A stretch of 29,795 nucleotides of DNA from DASVDK01 sp036381125 [NCBI: Thermodesulfobacteriota bacterium] (GCA_036381125.1 DASVDK010000036.1:1-29795), one strand, 5' to 3'. Positions 6,948 to 14,605 are shown, counted from the stretch's first letter. The notes: a model not told the origin generated them from the letters alone. A program made the numbers and translations.

Positions 6948-8618
6948 CTAGAAGCCGAGCGCGGCGCCGTCGCTCCTCGGGTCGGCCGCCGCGAGGCGGA
7001 CCCCCGCGGGGTCGAGGCGGATCACGCCGGCATGCCCCATCTGGTCGAGGCGGGAGCCGACGACCTGGACCGGGTGGCCGCGCTCCCGGAGGTCGCGCGC
7101 CGTCCGGGACAGCTCCGCCTCGAGCGCGAGCGTCAGTGTCGCCGCGCCCCACGTGCGGCCGTAGAGCCAGCGCGGTGCCTCGACGGCGGCCCTGGGGTCG
7201 AGGCCGTCGACGAAGAGGCGCAGCGCGAGCATGGCGCACGTCTGCGGTTGGCCATCCCCGCCCATCGTGCCGATGACCGCGTGCGGCGCGCCGCTCCTGG
7301 TGACGAGGAGGGGGCAGAGCGTGTGGAAGGGGCGCTTGCGCGGCGCGAGGGCGTTGGGGTGGTCCGGGTCGAGGCGAAAGCCGGCGCCGCGGTTCTGGAG
7401 GAGGACGCCGGTCCCCCGCGGCACGATCCCCGAGCCGAAGTCGAAGTAGAGGCTCTGGATGACGGACACCATGCGGCCGGCCGGATCGATCACGCCGAAC
7501 CAGACGGTGTCGCCGTCGGCCGGCCCCGCGGCAGCGTCCCCGGCGGCGGCGAGGCCGGGTCTCACGGCCACCATGGCGCGGCGGCGGTCGATGAGCCCCG
7601 CGCGCGCGGCGAGGTAGGCCGGCTCGAGCAGGCGCTCCACGGCCACCGGCGTGTGATCGCGGTCGGCCACGAAGCGGTCGCGGTCGGCGAAGGCGAGCCG
7701 GGTGGCCTCGGCCACGAGGTGGATCCGGTCGGCCGAGCCGTCGGCCGTGTCGGCCACCCCGGCGGCGTCGAGGATGCCGAGGATCTGCAGCGCCGCCACG
7801 CCCTGCGTGGACGGCGGCATGGCGAAGACCTCGAGCCCCCGCCACGCGAGCCGGATCGGCTCGACCCACTCGGCACGGTGCGCGGCGAAGTCCTCGGCCG
7901 CGAGCGGGCTGCCGACCTCGGCAAGGCCGGCGCAGAGCTCGGCCGCCACCCGCCCCCGATAGAACGTCTCGCGGCCGTCGGCGGCGATCTCGCCGAGCGT
8001 CCGCCCGAGCGCCCGGTTCGTGAGGACCTCGCCGACCTCCGGCGGGCGGCCGTTCACGAGGTAGGTTGACGCCCACTCGTCGAAGCGCTGCAGCGCCTTG
8101 CGCGCCCGGTCCTCCGTATCGAGGTTCTCGACGGTCCAGCGCGCCTGGCTCGCCGAGCACGGGTAGCCGCTCACGGCGTACCGGATGGCCGGCTCGAGCA
8201 GGTCGGCCCACGCGAGGGTCGAGCCCCACCGATCGACCGAGTGCCGGTAGGCCTCCCACCAGCCGTCCACCGCGCCCGGGACGGTCAGGGCCGCGGCCGG
8301 CCCGCGCCACGGGATGGTGGCGCTGCGGGCGCCGTAGGCCTCGCGTGCGGCGGCGGCGGCGGCCCGGCCGCTCGCGTCGAGCGCGCGTACGCGCACGGCG
8401 CCGTCGGGACCGCGGTCGGCCGGGTCGGCGATGAGCCAGAACCCGTCGCCGCCGATGCCCGTCATGTGCGGGTAGACCACGGACAGGACGGCCGCCACGG
8501 CGATGGCCGCGTCGATGGCGGTCCCGCCGCGGACGAGGATGGCGTGCCCGGCCGAGGCGGCGAGCTCGTGCGGCGCCGTGACGGCCGCCAGTGGGGCGCG
8601 GAGCGGACGGTCGGCCAT
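6948..8618 (-). CDS. Gamma-glutamyltransferase family hydrolase
   Basis: 556 aa. This is an N-terminal nucleophile (Ntn) hydrolase of the gamma-glutamyltranspeptidase family, made as a proenzyme that cleaves itself. The N-terminal half has GGTAIDAAIAVAAVLSVVYP and TGIGGDGF. The new N-terminus would be T371 in GDTVWFGVIDPAGRMVS, giving a small subunit of about 186 residues that carries the GTMGGDGQPQ oxyanion/substrate loop. The first residues (MADRPLRAPLAAV) are not a signal peptide, so the enzyme appears cytoplasmic, unlike typical periplasmic GGTs. Substrates could be gamma-glutamyl compounds or other acyl amides. Its ATG shares one base with the pyrE stop (TGATG), so translation is coupled. 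A second, diverged member lies at 26458-27990. Confidence 0.93.
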   Translation of the reverse strand: MADRPLRAPLAAVTAPHELAASAGHAILVRGGTAIDAAIAVAAVLSVVYPHMTGIGGDGFWLIADPADRGPDGAVRVRALDASGRAAAAAAREAYGARSATIPWRGPAAALTVPGAVDGWWEAYRHSVDRWGSTLAWADLLEPAIRYAVSGYPCSASQARWTVENLDTEDRARKALQRFDEWASTYLVNGRPPEVGEVLTNRALGRTLGEIAADGRETFYRGRVAAELCAGLAEVGSPLAAEDFAAHRAEWVEPIRLAWRGLEVFAMPPSTQGVAALQILGILDAAGVADTADGSADRIHLVAEATRLAFADRDRFVADRDHTPVAVERLLEPAYLAARAGLIDRRRAMVAVRPGLAAAGDAAAGPADGDTVWFGVIDPAGRMVSVIQSLYFDFGSGIVPRGTGVLLQNRGAGFRLDPDHPNALAPRKRPFHTLCPLLVTRSGAPHAVIGTMGGDGQPQTCAMLALRLFVDGLDPRAAVEAPRWLYGRTWGAATLTLALEAELSRTARDLRERGHPVQVVGSRLDQMGHAGVIRLDPAGVRLAAADPRSDGAALGF

Positions 8619-9286
8619 CAGGCGCCTGCCTGCCGGCGGGTCGTGCCCCAGGCCTTGGGGTCCGCGAGGAAGCGCCGCGTCTCGGCGATCTCGGCCGGAG
8701 AGAAGTAGCCCTTCGACTCGGCCACGTCGAGCAGCGTCGCCCAGGTCGTGAGGGAGTGGAGCGAGACCCCCTCGGCCGCGAGCGCGGGCCGGGTCTCGGG
8801 AATGGTGCCGTACTCGAACACGACGACCAGGTGGCCGACCGTCGCGCCGGCCTGGCGGATGCCCCGCAGGAAGTTGAACTTGCTGCCGCCGTCGGTGATC
8901 AGGTCCTCGACGAGCAGCACGCGCTGCCCCTCCTCGAGGCGCCCTTCGATCTGCGCGCCGCGGCCGAAGGTCTTCGCCTGCTTGCGCACGTAGATCATCG
9001 GCCGGTCGAGCCGCTCCGCCAGCCAGGCGGCGTACGGGATGCCGGCCGTCTCGCCGCCGGCGACCACGTCGAACGCCCCGGTGCCGATCTCGCGCTCGAC
9101 CATGCGCGCCATGAGGTCCATGACCTCCCGCCGCTCGGCCGGGAAGCCGATCAGCCGCCGGATGTCGACGTAGACCGGCGAGAGGGCGCCAGAGGTGAAG
9201 ACGAACGGCTTCTCGATGTTGCAGTGCACCGCGCGAATGCGGATGAGGTGCTCGGCGACCCGCCTGGCGCGATCGATGTCGGTCAT
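8618..9286 (-). CDS. pyrE: Orotate phosphoribosyltransferase
   Basis: 222 aa, typical for PyrE. It converts orotate and PRPP to orotidine 5'-phosphate in de novo UMP synthesis in the cytoplasm. The type I phosphoribosyltransferase PRPP motif VLLVEDLITDGGS is at 123-135, the flexible-loop segment IYVRKQAKTFGRG at 98-110 carries the catalytic basic residues, and GGETAGIPYA at 77-86 is the pyrophosphate loop region. FTSGALSPVYVDIR (30-43) is the N-terminal orotate-binding stretch. It is first in a two-gene unit with the gamma-glutamyltransferase-family gene. Its leader holds a strong GC stem-loop and a TATGCT box, so transcript-level regulation is possible. No other pyrimidine genes are in the window. 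Confidence 0.95.
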   Translation of the reverse strand: MTDIDRARRVAEHLIRIRAVHCNIEKPFVFTSGALSPVYVDIRRLIGFPAERREVMDLMARMVEREIGTGAFDVVAGGETAGIPYAAWLAERLDRPMIYVRKQAKTFGRGAQIEGRLEEGQRVLLVEDLITDGGSKFNFLRGIRQAGATVGHLVVVFEYGTIPETRPALAAEGVSLHSLTTWATLLDVAESKGYFSPAEIAETRRFLADPKAWGTTRRQAGA

Positions 9287-9308
9287 CGCTGGTCTCCGCC
9301 CGGGTGCG

Positions 9309-9336
9309 GTCGGCCGGCCTCTCCGAACCGGCCGGC
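9309..9336 (-). promoter_or_regulatory. Leader stem-loop upstream of pyrE
   Basis: A 9-bp stem, with one G-U pair, is formed by GTCGGCCGG and CCGGCCGGC around a 10-nt loop. It ends 23 bp before the pyrE ATG and is inside the presumed leader RNA. Confidence 0.45.
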
Positions 9337-9352
9337 TCCCCGTCGGCCACCA

Positions 9353-9358
9353 AGCATA
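9353..9358 (-). promoter_or_regulatory. Candidate -10 box for pyrE
   Basis: TATGCT on the minus strand (4/6 match to the consensus) lies about 67 bp before the pyrE start. No good -35 is visible 16-18 bp further upstream. Confidence 0.3.
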
Positions 9359-9520
9359 CCACCCTGCCGATGCGCCCCTTCGGCGCGCCGTCTCGCCGAC
9401 GTGGATCCGGCTCCCGGCGCCGCGACGCGGAAGCGGCGCAGGGGTGTCGCGTGATCGGAGCCCGGGTGTCGACGGGAACGTCCGGGACGGGACCGGGCGC
9501 GCAGGCCCTGACGGATCTGG

Positions 9521-10384
9521 TCAGCGGGCGACCCCCGAGCGCTCGCGCCCGGCCTCGAGGACGTGCGTGTACCGGTAGAGGAAGCCGACGAAGACGGCGC
9601 CGCCGATGACGTTGCCGAGCGTCGTCGGCGCCAGGTTCCAGGCGAGGAACTCGCCGTAGCCGACCGGGACGCCCGAGAGGATCCCGGTGTGGAAGAAGGC
9701 CATGCTCGAGGTGAGGTGCTGGAAGCCGAGCGCCTCGAACGTGGCGACGGGGAAGACGACCCCGATGACCTTCCCCGCAGTCGTCGGCGACGACTCCGCG
9801 ATGAAGGCCGCCAGCCCGACGAGCCAGTTCCCCGCGATGCCGTGGAGGACGCAGGCGTACCAGCCGTAGGGCCCCAGCTCTTCGTACCGGAGGCCCTCCA
9901 TCACCTTGGCCGTCAGCCGTGCCATCGGCTCGCCGTGGAAGGTCTGGCTCGCGCTGAGCAGATAGGCGACGAAGAGGGTCCCGACGGCGTTGCCGACGTA
10001 GACGAGGGCCCAGAAGCCGACGTCCCTGGCGACCTGCCGCGCGGTCGCCCGGTTGCGGAAGACGACGAAGGGCATGGAGACGTGCAGCTCGGTCGCGAGG
10101 AGCCCCTCGCCGATGAAGACCATGATGAAGCCGGCCGCGAAGGCGACGCCGAAGAGCAGGCGCTGGATGCCGTCCCAGGGGATGCCGTTCGAGACCGCGA
10201 CGGCGAAGGCGACGCCGAAGGCGACGTAGGCGCCCCCCGCGAACGCGAGCAGGAGCTGCTTCGGCCGGCCGGCGAGCCGGGACGCCTCGGTCTTCTCCGC
10301 GAGCCGTTCGGCCACCGCCTCGCCGATCGACGGGGCCGGCGCCTCCGGCGCACCAGCGCCGGGACGCTTGTGCGCGCGCGCCAT
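9521..10384 (-). CDS. Formate/nitrite transporter (FNT) family channel
   Basis: 287 aa with about six membrane spans, the FNT length. The family signatures are present: the cytoplasmic/membrane segment GEGLLATELHVSMP (92-105), the HGIAGNWLVGLA stretch (181-192), ALGFQHLTSSMAFFHTGI (218-235) carrying the central pore His at H223, and the closing TLGNVIGGAVFVGFLYRY (255-272). Relatives form inner-membrane pentamers that pass formate, nitrite, hydrosulfide or small acids. The substrate cannot be told here, and no formate or nitrite enzyme is adjacent. A 40-residue, Ala/Pro-rich soluble N-terminal extension precedes the first helix. It is transcribed divergently from the acyltransferase gene. The 9287-9520 gap downstream holds only the pyrE leader. 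Confidence 0.92.
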   Translation of the reverse strand: MARAHKRPGAGAPEAPAPSIGEAVAERLAEKTEASRLAGRPKQLLLAFAGGAYVAFGVAFAVAVSNGIPWDGIQRLLFGVAFAAGFIMVFIGEGLLATELHVSMPFVVFRNRATARQVARDVGFWALVYVGNAVGTLFVAYLLSASQTFHGEPMARLTAKVMEGLRYEELGPYGWYACVLHGIAGNWLVGLAAFIAESSPTTAGKVIGVVFPVATFEALGFQHLTSSMAFFHTGILSGVPVGYGEFLAWNLAPTTLGNVIGGAVFVGFLYRYTHVLEAGRERSGVAR

Positions 10385-10429
10385 GGCGGCGCGGCGCTGC
10401 AAGGGGCGGACCGGCGGTGCGTGCTCGGA

Positions 10430-10438
10430 TGCTACCCT
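10430..10438 (+). promoter_or_regulatory. Extended -10-like box, acyltransferase gene; overlaps divergent box
   Basis: TGCTACCCT (TGn-TAnnnT) ends 12 bp before the ATG at 10451, leaving room for only a few leader bases. On the other strand TAGCAT (10434-10429) overlaps it and could serve the FNT gene. Confidence 0.35.
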
Positions 10439-10450
10439 TACGGCGGCCCG

Positions 10451-11413
10451 ATGGCGATCGCGATCCCCGACGTCCCCAGGCGGCTGCGCCGCACCCTCCT
10501 CTACCCGTTCGTCGCGAGCGGCCGCGCGGCGCTCTCGGCGCTGCCCGCGCCGGCGGCGAGCCGGCTCGCCGACCTGGCCGCCGGCCTCGCGTTCCGGCTG
10601 CTGCCGCGCGAGCGGCAGCGGATGGCCGAGCATCTCGCCCTGGCCTTTCCGGAGAAGTCGGCAGCCGACCGGACGGCCATCGCCGAGGCCGCCTTCCGCC
10701 ACTTCGCGCAGGTGTTCGTCGAGACCGCGCGGCTCACGCGGCTGTCGGACGGGGCGCTGGCCGACCTCGTCCGGGTGGAGGACCCGGGGGGCGTCCTCGA
10801 CCGCCTCACGCGCGAGCGCAGCGGCGGCCTTGCCGTCACCGCGCACCTCGGCAACTGGGAGCTGCTCGCCGCGGTCTGCGCCCGCCGCGGCGTGCCGGTC
10901 CAGGTGGTGGCCACGCGGTTCCGGGACCCGCGGGTGAACGACCTGCTCGTCGAGCTGCGCGCCGCCTCCGGGATCCGCACGATCCAGCGCGACGAGGGCC
11001 CGCGTCCGATCCTGCGGGCGCTCAGGGAGGGCCACGTCCTCGGCATCCTGATCGACCAGGACACGGACGTCGACGGCTGCTTCGTCCCCTTCTTCGGCCG
11101 GCCGGCCTACACGACGAGGGGGCCGGGCGTCCTCCACCTCGCGACCGGCGCCACGGTCTTCACGCTCTTCTGCACGCGGCAGCCGGACGGCCGCTACCTG
11201 CTCGAGGTCGAGCCGCCGCTGCCGCCGGCGCCGCCGGGCCTCACGGGACCGGCCCGGGCCGCGGCGGCCGAGGCGATCGTGGCGGAGTGCACGCGGCGGA
11301 TCGAGGCCGCCGTGCGCCGTCACCCCGAGCAGTGGGTCTGGTGGCACCAGCGCTGGAAGACGACCCCCGAAGGGCACAGGAGTCGACCCGACCCCGGCAG
11401 GGTTTCGACCTGA
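10451..11413 (+). CDS. LpxL/HtrB-type lysophospholipid (lipid A) acyltransferase
   Basis: 320 aa. The catalytic HX4E motif is at H132-LGNW-E137 within VTAHLGNWELLA, followed by the family's GILIDQDTDVDGCFVPFFGRP stretch (198-218) and the terminal HPEQWVWWHQRWKT (291-304). Members are inner-membrane-associated enzymes that add a secondary acyl chain to lipid A or related lipids. The N-terminus (RRTLLYPFVASGRAALSALP) is the weak membrane anchor typical of the family. The ATG at 10451 is the first in frame after the divergent promoter region. The last 14 residues (GHRSRPDPGRVST) go beyond the family core and are encoded by a short repeated sequence that also supplies the stop. This gene is one reason to infer a diderm cell. 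Confidence 0.92.
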   Translation: MAIAIPDVPRRLRRTLLYPFVASGRAALSALPAPAASRLADLAAGLAFRLLPRERQRMAEHLALAFPEKSAADRTAIAEAAFRHFAQVFVETARLTRLSDGALADLVRVEDPGGVLDRLTRERSGGLAVTAHLGNWELLAAVCARRGVPVQVVATRFRDPRVNDLLVELRAASGIRTIQRDEGPRPILRALREGHVLGILIDQDTDVDGCFVPFFGRPAYTTRGPGVLHLATGATVFTLFCTRQPDGRYLLEVEPPLPPAPPGLTGPARAAAAEAIVAECTRRIEAAVRRHPEQWVWWHQRWKTTPEGHRSRPDPGRVST

Positions 11414-11429
11414 CCCCGCTTCGCGGGGG
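11414..11429. terminator. GC hairpin directly after acyltransferase stop
   Basis: CCCCGC-TTC-GCGGGG begins at the base after TGA. A near copy closes the repeat array at 11670-11688. It is likely a termination or mRNA-end stem, without a T-run. Confidence 0.4.
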
Positions 11430-11438
11430 CGACCGGCA

Positions 11439-11670
11439 CGGCTCCCGTGCCCGCGTGCCGCCCACGGACCGGCGTCACAGCGCTCGGGCCTGCGGCCCGG
11501 CCCCCGCGTCGCGCGACGTGGATCGGCTCCTGTGCCCGCGTGCCGCCCACGGACCGGTGTCGCAGCGCTCGGGCCTGCGGCCCGGGGCCGCTGGCGCGCC
11601 GTGTGAGCCGGCTCCCGTGCCCGCGTGCCGCCCACGGACCGGCGTCACAGCGCTCGGGCCTTCGGCCCGG
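11439..11670. repeat. Three 62-bp direct repeats at exact 85-bp period
   Basis: Copies lie at 11439-11500, 11524-11585 and 11609-11670, separated by two 23-bp linkers. Copy 3 differs from copy 1 at one base, copy 2 at three. Each core ends in the stem CGGGCC-(TGC/TTC)-GGCCCG. Each also has CCGTG pairing with CACGG around GCCGCGTGCCGCC-like sequence; in copy 2 this stem is kept by a G-U pair. The linkers differ in sequence but start with a GC inverted repeat. The period is not a multiple of three, so it is not a protein repeat. The array fills the space between convergent genes. It may be a REP-like intergenic element or compound bidirectional terminator. Confidence 0.85.
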
Positions 11671-11688
11671 CCCCCGCTTCGCGGGGGC
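11670..11688. terminator. GC hairpin closing the repeat array
   Basis: GCCCCCGC-TTC-GCGGGGGC gives an 8-bp stem, 4 bp from the stop of the minus-strand gene at 11693. It probably acts as part of a bidirectional end signal. Confidence 0.45.
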
Positions 11689-11692
11689 GGCT

Positions 11693-12340
11693 TCACGCTA
11701 CGGTGCCTGCGGTCTCGAGCTTGCCGGATTGCGGGAGGCGGTAGAAGCGGCGCAGTTCGCTCATCATGGCGCCGATCTGCCGATCGCGGCCGAGGTAGCG
11801 GCGCGCGAGCGAGCGGCAGTAGCGGCCGCCGAGGGCGTTGGCCGTGCGGTAGCGCTCGAGGCTCTCGGCGTCGAGACCGGCCTTGAGCTGGAACCGCTCG
11901 AAGAGCCGCTCGGCGAGCGCCTCGGGCGCGCCGCCGGCGCCCTGGGCCTCGAGGCAGAGCGCCGCCGTCACGAACTTGTCCACCTCGGCCTGCAGCTCCA
12001 GCTCGAGGCGCGTGACGCGGCGCGCGTGGATCGCGCTCCAGACGAGGTAGGTGAAGTGGCTCACCTCCTCGGTCGCGGCGCAGAAGTCCGAGAGGTTCTC
12101 GCCGTCGAGGCGCGTGAACGGATCGCGGCGCGAGAGGCGTTCGAGCGAGGGGGGCGACAGGTAGACGCCCACGTCGAGCGTCCCCTCCTCGCCCTGCACG
12201 ACGAGGACGGCGTCGTCCGAGACCTGGAGCGCCGCGGCCGCCTCGCCGTCGAGCAGGTAGTCCTGGACCTCGACCGGGAGCGCGACGTCGTACGTCCGCT
12301 CGAGGCTGGCCTGGATCTCCCGGAGGACGCCGCGGGTCAC
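11693..12340 (-). CDS. Uncharacterised protein (215 aa)
   Basis: The GTG at 12340 overlaps the upstream stop by 4 bp (GTGA), so I use it rather than the longer reading to 12427, which is shadow of the upstream gene. The product is soluble and acidic: an N-terminal alpha/beta part (REIQASLERTYDVALPVEVQDYLL, DDAVLVVQGEEGTLDVGVYLSP) and a helical part (DGENLSDFCAATEEVSHFTYLVWSAIHARRVTRLELELQAEVDKFV). No catalytic motif or membrane segment is seen. I do not recognise the family. Translational coupling to the 210-aa gene suggests the two proteins act as a pair. Its stop touches the repeat array. Confidence 0.75.
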   Translation of the reverse strand: MTRGVLREIQASLERTYDVALPVEVQDYLLDGEAAAALQVSDDAVLVVQGEEGTLDVGVYLSPPSLERLSRRDPFTRLDGENLSDFCAATEEVSHFTYLVWSAIHARRVTRLELELQAEVDKFVTAALCLEAQGAGGAPEALAERLFERFQLKAGLDAESLERYRTANALGGRYCRSLARRYLGRDRQIGAMMSELRRFYRLPQSGKLETAGTVA

Positions 12341-12969
12341 TGCACGTACCTCGTCGGCACCGGCGTCGGCACGATCCCCTCCCTCGAGAGCTTCCGGGCG
12401 ACCCGGCGGCTGCCGGTGCGCAGCCACCGTTCGTAGAGCCGCAGGAGCCCCGAGTTGCTCGTGAGCGAGAGCCCCTCGCTCACCTCGTTGAGCACCTCGA
12501 CGAAGACCGGGAAGCGCGACGCCAGCTCGTCGTAGAGCTCCGCGTAGGCCGAGGGCCGGCGGCCGCCCTTCATGACGCCCGCGAGCTTGCCGTACGCCAT
12601 CTCCCCCATCGAGACGTAGTAGTCCACGTCCACGACGTGGCGGGCGAGGCTGTCGGAGAAGACGCCCGAGACGTAAAGGGCGCGGTCGCCGAGCGCCTTG
12701 AGGAGGGCGACCTGCTCGCCGAGGCTCGCCCGGAGCGCACGGGCGAGCACGAGGGCGAGCGGCTCGTCCTCGAGGTCCTGGCCGGCGCCGGGGCCGGAGC
12801 GGTTCACGTTGAGGCGGTCGTTGAGCAGGGCGACGAGGTAGAACCGGGCGTCGTCGGTGGCGTCCACGCGCTGGTTCGCGAGCGCGCTGGTCACGCGCTC
12901 GTTGAAGAACTCGAGCGCCGAGCGTTCGGGCACGATGGGGGGCACCTCGGGCGGCCTGGATCTCGTCAT
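12337..12969 (-). CDS. Uncharacterised protein (210 aa)
   Basis: ATG 12969 is chosen because GGAGGT lies 5 bp upstream; the frame further upstream is low-complexity. The protein is predominantly helical (SALEFFNERVTSALANQRV, LALVLARALRASLGEQVALLKAL) and includes a conserved-looking stretch LYVSGVFSDSLARHVVDVDYYVSMGEMAYGKLAG (cited in parts: residues 99-131). There is no signal peptide or membrane span. The C-terminus RRVARKLSREGIVPTPVPTR is basic and extended. It is first of a two-gene unit divergent from rarA across 181 bp. Family not recognised; function unknown. Confidence 0.75.
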   Translation of the reverse strand: MTRSRPPEVPPIVPERSALEFFNERVTSALANQRVDATDDARFYLVALLNDRLNVNRSGPGAGQDLEDEPLALVLARALRASLGEQVALLKALGDRALYVSGVFSDSLARHVVDVDYYVSMGEMAYGKLAGVMKGGRRPSAYAELYDELASRFPVFVEVLNEVSEGLSLTSNSGLLRLYERWLRTGSRRVARKLSREGIVPTPVPTRYVQ

Positions 12970-13135
12970 CCGCACCTCCGTCGAGCAGCCTGGGCCACGG
13001 TTCTGCAAAGCCCGGGCCACGAGGCCGCGCCAGCGGTTTCGCAGGCTTGGACGATTCGGGTGTGCAAGCTGTTCAAAGGGGTGCGCAGGGGTGCCCTCCG
13101 GCGGCACGTCCCGCCGCGACCCCGCTCACGGGCGC

Positions 13136-13141
13136 TACACT
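13136..13141 (+). promoter_or_regulatory. Candidate -10 box for rarA
   Basis: TACACT, preceded by GC, ends 9 bp before the rarA ATG. A start site in the normal window would give a 0-4-nt leader. No -35 match is visible and no Shine-Dalgarno precedes the ATG. Confidence 0.35.
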
Positions 13142-13150
13142 CTGCGGCGT

Positions 13151-14470
13151 ATGGACCTCTTCGAGACGGCGCGCGCGAAGGCGCGCGAGGGGCGCGCGCC
13201 GCTCGCCGACCGCATGCGCCCCAGGACGCTCGCCGAGTACGTCGGCCAGGCGCACCTCGTCGGGGAGGGGCAACCGCTCCGGCTCGCCATCGAGGCCGGC
13301 GTCGCGCCGTCGATGATCCTCTGGGGCCCGCCCGGCACCGGCAAGACCACCCTGGCCCGCCTGATCGCTCGGGAGATCGGCGCCCGGTTCGAGGAAGTGT
13401 CGGCCGTCACCGCGGGCGTGGCCGACCTCCGCCGTGTGGTCGAGGGGGCCCGCCGGGCCGCGGCGCCGACGCTCCTCTTCATCGACGAGATCCACCGGTT
13501 CAACAAGGCCCAGCAGGACGCCGTCCTCCCGTACGTCGAGGACGGTACGGTGACGCTGATCGGCTCGACGACGGAGAACCCCTCCTTCCAGGTGATCCCC
13601 GCGCTCCGGTCGCGGACCACGGTCTACCGGCTCGAGCCGCTCTCGCGCGAGGAGATCGGCGCCATCCTCGACCGCGCCATGGCCGACCGCGACCACGGCC
13701 TCGGCCGGACCGGCCTCGCGCTCGCGCCCGATGCCCGCGAGCACCTCGTGCTGTCGGCCAACGGCGACGCGCGCTACGCGCTGAACGCGCTCGAGGCGGC
13801 GGCCCGCGCGGCGCGCGGCACGATCGACCGTCCGCTCGTCGAGCGCGTGCTCCAGCGCGCCGCGCTCAGGTACGACCGGATGGGGGACGAGCACTACGAC
13901 CACGCCTCGGCGTTCCAGAAGAGCCTGCGCGGCTCCGACCCCGACGCGGCGCTCTACTGGCTGGCCAAGATGATCGCCGGCGGCGAGGACCCGCGCTTCA
14001 TCGCCCGGCGGCTGCTCGTGACCGCCTCGGAGGACGTGGGCAACGCCGACCCGCTGGCGCTCGTCGTCGCCGAGGCGGCCGCACGCGCCGCGGAGACGCT
14101 CGGGTGGCCGGAGGCGCGGCTGCCGCTCGCGCAGGCCGTCGTGTACGTGGCGACCGCCCCGAAGTCGAACGCCGTGATCGCCGCCATCGACGAGGCGCTG
14201 GCCGACGTGGAGCAACGCGGCCGCGCCTACCCGGTGCCGCCGGAACTCCGCGACACGCACTACCGCGATGCCGAACGCTACGGGCACGGGGCCGGCTACC
14301 ACTACAGCCACGAGGACCCCGACCGGCCGCAGGCGTTCCTGCCGGCGCCGCTGCGCGGGCGGCGCTACTACGAGCCGAGGAGCGAGGCGGAGCGGCGGCG
14401 CCTCGAGCGCCTGCCGAGGGGGAGCGCAGCACGGCGCGGCGAGCGGAAGGGGCCGGACGGCGAGCAGTAG
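13151..14470 (+). CDS. rarA: Replication-associated recombination protein A (RarA/MgsA AAA+ ATPase)
   Basis: 439 aa, normal RarA length. Walker A GPPGTGKT is at 59-66, Walker [11 protein letters not shown] at 108-117, and the STTENPSF sensor-1 segment (139-146) is diagnostic of the RarA/WRNIP1 branch. The C-terminal half has the family's [22 protein letters not shown] and ATAPKSNAV signatures and ends in the [15 protein letters not shown] block. It acts in the cytoplasm as a tetrameric clamp-loader-like ATPase at stalled replication forks. The last 30 residues are a charged tail. It is divergent from the 210-aa gene and is followed by a strong hairpin at 14500-14538, so it appears monocistronic. 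Confidence 0.96.
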   Translation: MDLFETARAKAREGRAPLADRMRPRTLAEYVGQAHLVGEGQPLRLAIEAGVAPSMILWGPPGTGKTTLARLIAREIGARFEEVSAVTAGVADLRRVVEGARRAAAPTLLFIDEIHRFNKAQQDAVLPYVEDGTVTLIGSTTENPSFQVIPALRSRTTVYRLEPLSREEIGAILDRAMADRDHGLGRTGLALAPDAREHLVLSANGDARYALNALEAAARAARGTIDRPLVERVLQRAALRYDRMGDEHYDHASAFQKSLRGSDPDAALYWLAKMIAGGEDPRFIARRLLVTASEDVGNADPLALVVAEAAARAAETLGWPEARLPLAQAVVYVATAPKSNAVIAAIDEALADVEQRGRAYPVPPELRDTHYRDAERYGHGAGYHYSHEDPDRPQAFLPAPLRGRRYYEPRSEAERRRLERLPRGSAARRGERKGPDGEQ

Positions 14471-14499
14471 CGCTCCGCGCCCGCGACTGCCAGACGTCG

Positions 14500-14538
14500 A
14501 ACGCCCCGGAAGCCGCGATACCGGGCGGCCGGGGCGTT
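14500..14538 (+). terminator. Hairpin downstream of rarA
   Basis: AACGCCCCGG and CCGGGGCGTT form a perfect 10-bp stem around a 19-nt loop, 30 bp after the rarA stop. The trailing sequence is only weakly T-rich. Confidence 0.6.
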
Positions 14539-14605
14539 GTGGTCTCACACGGGTGCGCACAGCCGGGCCGAATGTACCAGGCTGCCGGTCGGGGGGTCAA
14601 GCCGC

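Noticed and set aside
6826-6951. 41-codon plus-strand frame with plausible composition
   Set aside because: No ribosome site, overlaps the GGT-family stop, and the opposite strand reads equally protein-like. Too little to call.
4774-8310. Very long minus-strand frame upstream of the 104-aa gene
   Set aside because: Its translation is a shadow of the GGT-family and 618-aa genes; only the last 105 codons (from 4773) are not covered by a better gene.
11439-11670. CRISPR array
   Set aside because: Only three copies, repeats of 62 bp with 23-bp GC-hairpin linkers, and no cas genes. The proportions are wrong for CRISPR.
11241-11696. Minus-strand hypothetical proteins starting MGGTRARE within the repeats
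   Set aside because: The 85-bp period shifts frame each copy, and composition is repeat-derived; not real genes.
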